NCBI GenBank assembly: GCA_032207245.1
Contig: CM063500.1
Coordinates: forward strand, 34,314,590-34,378,589
Length of the DNA: 64,000 nt
Reading direction: 5' to 3'
From: Pardosa pseudoannulata
Lineage: Eukaryota > Arthropoda > Arachnida > Araneae > Lycosidae
This document shows, piece after piece, positions 56,863-64,000 of the stretch. Every line of letters begins with the position of its first letter. The stretch's first letter is position 1. The notes under the pieces are model-generated. The model ran no database searches and was not told the origin of the DNA. It worked only from the letters and a program-made list of their open reading frames with translations. The position numbers and the translations under genes were made by a program.

Positions 56863-58099
56863 ATTCCTAAGAACTTCTAGCCATCAAAATTATGTATGAT
56901 ACTTGCCTGTAACAGTATCTTCTTACCGTGTGCTATCAGAGCAGATTTCATAGTCTCAAACCACCTCCCAGATTGTATATTATACTGGCTATTGTATTTG
57001 GATTTTATTTGGCGCATTGTGCTCCCACACCAAGGTTTTGGGTACTATACTCGAATAAGACTTGGGTATGCGAGTTTGCCCTTCTTATATGGTGCCCCGA
57101 TATTTAAAATGGCAACAAAAACATATCCTTTGTATGGGGAATGCTACTAACGACGGCGAATGCCCTGCATTCGGGAAGAAAGTTTCAAACTGTTATTTTA
57201 AGATTCGATGTCTAGCAGACCATGTCACGGCTGTTTCTGGGTTATTTAAGAGACAAAGAGAACCTGCTACTTTCTTTGATTCTCTTTTAAATTAAATAGA
57301 AATTAGTAAAGGGAAATAATTCGTAATGTTATTCCACCAGAAATCTAGAGAAGGTTTCGAAATTTTCAGGATTTTCTTGAGGAACAAGCATTTTTTAATG
57401 GTAATAGGTTTATGTAATAAATGGCTAAAGTTTTTGCAGTTTATCTCAAATGAGGAATCTGAAAACAGAACCTGCTATTTTCTTTGATTCTCTTTTAAAG
57501 TAAATGGAAAGGAGTAAAGGGAAATAAATCTTAATGTCATTCCACCAGAAATCTAGAGAAGATTTCGAAATTTTCAAGATTTTCTTGAGAAACAAGCATT
57601 TTTTAATGGTAATAGGTTTATGTAATAAATGGCTAAAGTTTTTGTAGTTTATCTCAAATGAGGAATCTGAAAAGACAACCTGCTACTTTATTTGATTCTC
57701 TTTTAAAGTAAATGGAAAGGAGTAAAGGGAAATAATTCGTAAGGTTGTTCAATCAGATATTTAAGAGAAGGTGCAAAATTTTCAGGATTTTCATGAAGAA
57801 CAAGCATTTTTGAATGGTAATCGTTTTATGTAAAGAATGGCTAAAGGTTTTGCAGTTTATTTGAAATGAGGAATCTGAAAAGATAACCTGCTGCTTTCTT
57901 TGATTCTCTTTTAAAGTAAATAGAAAGGAGTAAAGGGAAATAATTCGTAAGGTTGTTCAATCAGATATCTAAGAGAAGGTGCAAAATTTTCCTGAAGAAC
58001 AAGCATTTTTTAATGGTAATCGTTTTATGTAATAATTGGCTAAAGGTTTTGCAGTTTATCTCAAATGAGGAATCTGAAAAGAGAACCTGCTGATTTTTT

Positions 58100-58555
58100 T
58101 TATTCTCTTTTGTTAGCAATATAAAGTGCATGGCACTATTTTTATTTTATTCTTTCCATCCAAATGTGCATTCGACTTTATTTTATTTGGAACGCAGCAA
58201 AATGAAATACTGTTATGCAAATATATTTTAATGCAAATTTTGTGTTTATTGCTGAGTTTCACTACCATGTATAAAAAGCATGTGTTGTGTGTTGCAGGCG
58301 GGGCTCATCGAATGTAAGCACGATGATTGTTTGTTTGGTTAGCTGTAGCAAGTGTTGCTTATGGCAGTGCCTTACTTTACTTTGTAAGTAACGTTTTTTA
58401 TGTCTTGTTTAAATAATAAATAGATGTTTTTAACGAAGCTTTTTTAGACTTATCATATTTTGATGATGCACCTAGTTACATACATCAATTCCATTGCTAT
58501 CATTTATATAAATGCACTCTGTGTTACCGGTGGGAAAGGTAACATCTTTTAAAGT
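58100..58555. other. Non-repeat insert inside the array
   Basis: Breaks the array between the fourth and fifth unit. It has TTTTATTT-rich ends, a TGTTGCAGGCGGGGCTCAT patch and no terminal repeats I can see. Origin unknown. Confidence 0.5.
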
Positions 58556-59639
58556 AAATAGAAAGGAGTAAAGGGAAATAATTCTTAATGTCATTCAACC
58601 AGAAATCTAGAGAAGATTTCGAAATTTTCAAGATTTTCCTGAGGAACAAGTATTTTTTAATTGTAATCGTTTTATGTAATGAATGGCTAAAGTTTTTGCA
58701 GTTTATCTGAAATGAGGAATCTGAAAAGAGAACCTGCTACTTTTTTTTTATTCTCTTTTAAAGCAAATAGAAAGGAATAAAGGGAAATAATTCGTAGTGT
58801 TATTCCCCCAGAAATCTAGAGAAGGTTTCGAAATTTTCAGGATTTTCCTGAGGAACAAGCATTTTTTAATAGTAATCGTTTTATGTAATGAATGGCTAAG
58901 TTTTTGCAGTTTATCTCAAATGAGAAATCTGAAAAGAGAACCTACTAATTTCTTTGATTCTCTTTTAAAGTAAATAGAAAGGAGTAAAGGGAAATAATTC
59001 TTAATGTTATTCCACCAAAAATCTAGAGAAAGATTTGAAATTTTCAGGATTTTCCTGAGGAACAAGCATTTTTTAATAGTAATCGTTTTATGTAATGAAT
59101 GGCTAAATTTTTTGCAGTTTATCTGAAATGAAGAATCTGAAAAGAGAACCTGCTACTTTCTTTGATTCTCTTTTAAAGTATTTTAAAGGAGTAAAGAGAA
59201 ATAATTCGTAATGTTATTCTACCAGAAATCTAGAGATGATTTAAATTTTCAGGATTTTCCTGAAGAACAAGCATTTTTGAATGGTAATCGTTTTATGTAA
59301 TGAATGGCTAAAGGTTTTGCAGTTTATCTCAAATGAGAAATCTCAAAAGATAACCTGCTACTTTCTTTGATTCTCTTTTAAAGTAAATTGAAATGAGTAA
59401 AGGGAAATAATTCGTAAGGTTATTCCTTCAGAAATCTAGAAAAGGTTTCTAAATTTTCATAATTTTCCTGAAGAACAAGCATTTTTTAATTACAATCGTT
59501 TTATGTAATGAATGACTAAAGTTTTTGTGGTTTATCTGAAATGAGGAATCTGAATTTCTGATAGAAAGGAATAAAGGGAAATAATTCGTAATGTTTTTCC
59601 ACCAGAAATTGAGAAGGCTTCGAAATTTTCAGGATTTTT

Positions 59640-59880
59640 CTGAGAAGAACCTGCTGATTTCTTTGATTCTGTTTTAGGATTCTTTGTTTCTGTTTTTCAG
59701 AATTTTCTTACAAGAACCTGCTGAATATCTTTGATTCTGGTTTAGGATTCTTTGTTTCGGTTTTTTCAGGATTTTCCTACAAGAACCTGCTGATTTTTTT
59801 AAATTCTGTTTTAGGATTCTTTGTTTCTGTTTTTCAGGATTTTCCTGCAAGAACCTGCTGATTTGTTAGATTCTGTTTTA
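59640..59880. repeat. 65-bp sub-array
   Basis: About three and a half copies of a shortened unit: AAGAACCTGCTGA, TTCTGTTTTAGGATTCTTTG, TTTTTCAGGATTTTCCT. It looks like a deletion derivative of the 208-bp unit that was itself amplified. Confidence 0.8.
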
Positions 59881-60462
59881 AAGTAAATAGGAAGGAGTAA
59901 AGGGAAATAATTCGTAAGGTTATTCCATCAGAAATCTAGAGAAGGTGCAAAATTCTTAAGATTTTCCTGAGGAAGAAGCATTTTTTTATGGTTATCGTTT
60001 TATGTAATGAATAGCTACAGTTTTTGCAGTTTATCTGAAATGAGGAGGTAATAAAAAACAGATTTTTTATTTATAATATAAGGAAGATTACTTTTAAAAT
60101 CCCTTTACTTCCAAATAATTGAATAAAAATAGTTTAAGGTAAGCATTAATAGTGAAGTCAAATTACATAAAAATGCAATTTTTTTCCAGTTAAATTATTA
60201 ATGGTATAAGAAAATGATAATAGTGTTTTTTCTATTATAAAAAGGAACTATTCTTGTAAAAACAGTATGATTTCAAAATAATTAAACAAAAATAATGCAG
60301 TAGTAAGCCCTTGTATAAAATTGTAAATGTAAATAATATAATTTCTTTTAGTTTTATTGAAATAGAGGGAGATAGTGGCAAAAGTTTGATTTTTTAAGCC
60401 ACTGAGTTCAGTTGCATTGAAAATGAAGCTTGTTTGAAGCTACATATTAGCAATTTATGTCA

Positions 60463-60480
60463 AAAAAAAAAAAAAAAAAA
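60463..60480. repeat. poly(A) run
   Basis: Run of about 19 A, possibly the tail of an unrecognised retroposon. Confidence 0.7.
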
Positions 60481-60810
60481 ATACTTGAGCAAGAACCTAA
60501 ATTATTCAGGAAGTTGGCCCAAATGAAAAATAAATCGTTTTGACTAAATATATAAGAGCATAAATGCAAAATTTTATATCTGAATCATTACCACATCTTT
60601 AAGTTCAAGAGAAAATTCCACTACAATTCTAAAACAAAAATCAACTAAGAGGTACAATTTAATTCTGAACAGTCTGTATAATAATGTTTCAGCTTTCATG
60701 GAAAAAAAAAGCTTATAATACAATTAACTTAAATAACAAATCTGATATATAAATTTAATAAAAGTACTTTTAAATGTTAAATTATTTAATATTTTATGCT
60801 AATAATATTT

Positions 60811-60976
60811 TTAATATTTCATTTAAGGCATCTAAAGCAACTAACAAATATTCACATATATTAATCATCTCAAAAGTACTAGAAAAATGAAAACTTTTTG
60901 TAACTAACTGTAGTAAGCAACAGTGGGTTCACTACATTCACTTCAAAAATTTCCATCATTGTTGCTTTAGAAAAAG
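60811..60976 (-). pseudogene. Partial copy of dehydrogenase exon 3
   Basis: Matches 43208-43377 of the dehydrogenase gene: the second half of exon 3 (from SKATMMEIFEVNVV to LLLT), its donor region and about 80 bases of intron. The coding part is still in frame, with a few replacements. The NNAG half is missing, and no other exons were found near, so it is a fragment. Confidence 0.75.
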
Positions 60977-61539
60977 TTTGATTTTTTCTTGTGTATATGT
61001 TTATAGTAAGAATGTGTATTTTTTTTTTGTGTATATGTTTATAGTAAGAATGTGTAGTATGTCATAATCCTGTGATTTGAAGTAATTGAATGAAAACAGT
61101 TTTAAATAAGCATTCATATTGCAGTTTATTATATAAAAATGAAAAGTTTAATTTTTCTTCAGTTAAACTAAAGTATATGCAGGCAATAACATAAAACTAA
61201 CTTAAACAAATTCAAATGAACAATATATTCTTGGAAACAGAAGCATTTCCTATTTACATGGTACATGTAACACTTAAAAAAAATCAACTATAATATTAGT
61301 AACTTTAATATATAAATACACTTTAGACTGGTATCAGGAAGACTGGAAAGCAGAATTTCAAATTCGTATACAGTAATAAGTAGCAAAAAATATATTAATT
61401 TTTAAATTAAAAAATAAATTTTTTATACATTTTTTTCTTTTATAAATTGACACGTTTTAGCATAATAATTCAAGATATGAAATGCTACTGTTCGTAATAA
61501 ATATGTAGCATTTAAAAATCCTGAAAGAAAATGCTGTTG

Positions 61540-62345
61540 TTACATTGGAAGAATATCTTTGTAGAAGCAGACATGTACAACATAAGGTGAAGGAACTGAT
61601 TGATTATCAACATTTAGTTCTCTCAGTCGCTGAAAGTCTACAGCTACTCTATCACTTGGTCATGATTAGTTACCTTTCAAAAAGTTTTGCTAGATGATAA
61701 GGTCAGTAATTTGTGTGTTGTTTTCCATTTCGTTTATCGGTATCCTTGTAAAAGTTCATGTATGAAGTGTTTTGTCTAACTCCCGTGCCTTGTGTTGGGT
61801 ACATTTCAATAAATCCATTTCTGTGAAGTCATTAGAATCAGCAATTCATCTAATAGATGGCGAAGTATATGCTTCAAGTTAGAGGTAAATTTTATTTTCC
61901 ACTTGGGAATTAAGTGAAAAGTAATAAAGCTCTGGTTCAATGGTTGGTAGTGCAAAAAATTCTGAACTTTGCTCCTGTTGGAGTTCACATGCACAGCGAA
62001 GTATTTACAATCTTTAGCGAGTGGAGCAAATGAAACCTCATGGAAATGTCTGTCTGCAGTGTCTGAAACCAAAGTCTGCGCCACTTTGTCACATCTTTTT
62101 TTAAAAAATCCATGTTTATGTGCTTGAAGACTTGCTGAGAGGATTCATTGTCGACTTTATTGACTAGAGATACCAACATACTTGCTCCACCTCACTTTTC
62201 AGCCTATAGAAAAGTGTACGGTGCTAATCTCTTTTTCAGCCGCTTCAGGATTCTTCCTAGATAATATTTTCTCCTAGATGGATTTCCGAAGTCTTTCACA
62301 GTTTCTGAGATTAGTTCACTTATAAGTTCCCATTGATGTAACCTC
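61540..62345 (-). other. Coding-like stretch of unknown origin
   Basis: Composition is nearer to coding than the flanks. On the - strand two overlapping frames (61806-62084 and 61985-62179) and a broken frame further left follow one another, for example LVNKVDNESSQQVFKHINMD and EVSFAPLAKDCKYFAVHVNS. Stops and shifts separate the pieces. I do not recognise the family; a dead transposon gene or old pseudogene is most likely. Confidence 0.3.
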
Positions 62346-62952
62346 TGTTTGAAGCATCAGCTGATTCTGTAAGGGAAGAGAAGAAAATATGAGTACATCG
62401 AATGCAATTAATGTAGAAAATAAAATAAGATTATAAAATAAGATTTCAAGAGTATGAGCATATCAAACTAACACTATTTCATTTACTGAGAATGAAATGT
62501 ACTGATAAGCAGTGGTTTGTTTTATACTAATTCGTTTTTCTCGTCGTATTACCTTATAAATACCTTATATTCATACAAATGTATATATATTGGGTGCAAT
62601 TGCATTTGTGAAAATATTTCAAATGCGTTTTTTAATAGTGTATTCTTTACAGCAGATGAGTCGGCCATTTTAAAATCTGGTGCAACAAACGCAAAGAATT
62701 TACGGGAAAAGAGGTTAAACTCTGCAATACCCTGGTAGAGAGGTGGAATTTTTCTACACCTCAATATTTTCCTTAGGGATAAAATTTAAAGGAGTACGAT
62801 TATCTATTAAAATATATTATTAAATTATTAATCTATTAAAAGGGTAGTGCGATTTACGGATTTACTCTTTATTTTTGCTGGTTTTTGGACACAATTAAAC
62901 GAGGCCAAAAGTTTCTTAAGATTGATTCAAATGACTACAAACATCTATGCCA

Positions 62953-63421
62953 CAATGGGTTGTTGAATAATTGCTTCGGACGCTAGAGGACGCTGACGTC
63001 CGTGCCGAGGTGGAAATAGTTGTAAGTATGTGCTTACTTGAGTTTGTAAGTTTCTGTTCGTATTTGAAGACGGCGGCCTAATAATACACTGTGTATAGTC
63101 CTTAGTCCATTACAGTTTCCTTGCAAATACAGAAGTTTTCCAAAGTTCAACCTTTTCCCGGCAATTCATAGTATAGAAACTGGGTTTCTACATCAGATGA
63201 TGGTGGTTCAGTGGACACAATTTTAGCATTTCTAAACCAAACTTTAATGGATCGAGGACTATACACAACATATTATACACAACATATATTATTAAGCCGC
63301 CGCCTTCAAACACGTAACAGAAACTTACAAACTCAAGTAAGCACATGCTTGAACCTCTTTCTACCTCGAAGCGGGCGTCATCACCCTCTAGCGTTCGAAT
63401 CAATTATTCAACATGGACATC
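62953..63421. mobile_element. Fold-back element with ~150-bp inverted arms
   Basis: Arms 62965-63112 and 63245-63415 are inverted copies: TGTTGAATAATTG at the outer ends, CTTACTTGAGTTTGTAAGTT inside, GACGGCGGCCTAATAATA, and TGTATAGTCCT-gTCCATT at the inner ends. The loop is about 130 bp. The right arm has an extra repeat of ATATGTTGTGTATA. No coding. Frames 63188-63516 are by-products of the palindrome. Confidence 0.75.
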
Positions 63422-63761
63422 TAATACCTAAAGACAGGGATTGGTTAACTATTATCTTTCTAATTCGGTTATCACCAGAAATAAATAAAGTGAAACTGAA
63501 TATTTTAGAGCATTAAGAAAAAGCCTTACCTAAAATAGTTCATCTTTTTTCAGTCCTTTCATATTCCACCACTTGCTTGAAACATAAATGTTACAAAACA
63601 TTTTAAATTGGAAGTTGAAAGTTTCCCTTGTTTTTTTCTTCCTGTAGAATGTATATTGTATCTTATGTATTTTAGTGATTTACAGACATGACTTTTTCTT
63701 CTTTCTTCGTGATTTTTATTTTAAATTCTAAATATTCAGTTGATAATTTTAGTACTGCACA

Positions 63762-63956
63762 TTGTATGTACAGATGGCTTGCACCAACAACGACTTTATA
63801 AAATTTCTTAATCGAGTAACAAGTAATGTGTCATTTTATAGAGCATTTTCGGATACCAGTGCATTCCTTTCTGGGACGTCACGTTCTTTGGCAACAGTTT
63901 TACAAAATGGAACTTCTCTAACATGTGAAACATGGCGTGTTTCATATTGGAAGTAA
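63762..63956 (+). CDS. Possible first exon or short ORF, unrecognised
   Basis: 64-codon frame with ATG at 63762 and a second ATG at 63774 in a good context (CAGATGGCT). Predicted text is MACTNNDFIKFLNRVTSNVS and a Ser/Thr-rich remainder ending RVSYWK. A donor-like AA|gtaaac lies just before the stop. No family recognised; it may be chance or the edge of a gene right of the window. Confidence 0.2.
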   Translation: MYVQMACTNNDFIKFLNRVTSNVSFYRAFSDTSAFLSGTSRSLATVLQNGTSLTCETWRVSYWK

Positions 63957-64000
63957 ACTTCGCTGGCAGAAAATCGAAATGGGATGAAATTGTTTCTTTC

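Larger units (their letters stand above)
57245..60055. repeat. Tandem array of ~208-bp units related to the par-3 last exon
   Basis: The phrase AGTAAAGGGAAATAATTCGT recurs, with changes, at 57305, 57513, 57721, 57929, 58567, 58776, 58983, 59190, 59396, 59570 and 59896, so at least 11 units. Spacing is 206-209 bp except where a non-repeat insert (58100-58555), a shortened unit (174 bp) and a 65-bp sub-array (59640-59880) interrupt. Each unit has …CCACCAG|AAATCTAGAGAAGGTTT, which aligns without gaps to the acceptor and start of par-3 exon q (58 of 73 positions by eye). No unit keeps an open frame of note. Confidence 0.9.
60111..61170. repeat. Direct repeat pair flanking the dehydrogenase exon copy
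   Basis: 60111-60200 and about 61076-61170 share AATTGAATrAAAA-AGTTT, AAGCATTmATA and a T-rich CAGTTAAA end. The 60.8-kb exon copy lies between them. A 30-base phrase also repeats at 60988 and 61028. Confidence 0.6.

Noticed and set aside
56241..57295. Cluster of 60-84-codon + frames
   Set aside because: No conserved motif, overlapping in different frames, inside a possible solo LTR and its flank.
57245..60055. CRISPR-like array
   Set aside because: Units are long (208 bp), with no constant short repeat and variable spacer pattern; eukaryotic tandem repeat.
63188..63516. Frames of 71 and 101 codons
   Set aside because: Both are in the arms and flank of the fold-back element and are by-products of its inverted structure.

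Overview
The window is eukaryotic nuclear DNA: very AT-rich, with short exons in long introns that begin GT and end AG, and many transposon relics. The families present (Par-3, a sniffer/C-factor-like dehydrogenase, pogo/Tigger, hAT, piggyBac, mariner, Helitron, Ty3/gypsy, tRNA-derived SINEs) fit an arthropod. The species cannot be named; a chelicerate is possible but unproven.

Left half (1-34.9 kb, + strand): most of the cell-polarity scaffold gene par-3 (Bazooka). I could chain 17 exons from 1224 to 34847 with splice phases that agree throughout, giving 1,181 residues plus a stop. They cover the three PDZ domains, the GFGRQSM segment, the aPKC-binding motif, the basic lipid-binding segment and the C-terminus. 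The N-terminal oligomerisation domain must lie left of the window. The introns hold mobile elements: pogo/Tigger, piggyBac-like TTAA elements, hAT elements with exact 8-bp target duplications, a mariner relic, Helitron-like copies and SINEs.

Middle (35.0-48.7 kb, - strand): a complete five-exon short-chain dehydrogenase of the sniffer/C-factor type (248 aa). It is tail-to-tail with par-3, with 242 bases between the stop codons. Its introns carry Tigger, hAT, Helitron and SINE relics.

Right part (48.9-64 kb): a rearranged Ty3/gypsy-type LTR element in the order integrase - LTR - gag - protease - start of RT; then gene-poor DNA; a decayed transposon-type coding relic; and a tandem array of about 208-bp units (57.25-60.05 kb). 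The array unit matches, over about 73 ungapped bases, the splice acceptor and start of the last par-3 exon. A partial copy of the third dehydrogenase exon lies just beyond the array. So pieces of both convergent genes recur about 22 and 17 kb away. The window ends with a fold-back element and no gene I can confirm.

No bacterial genes, operons, CRISPR arrays or bona fide tRNA/rRNA genes were seen. All matches were judged by eye.
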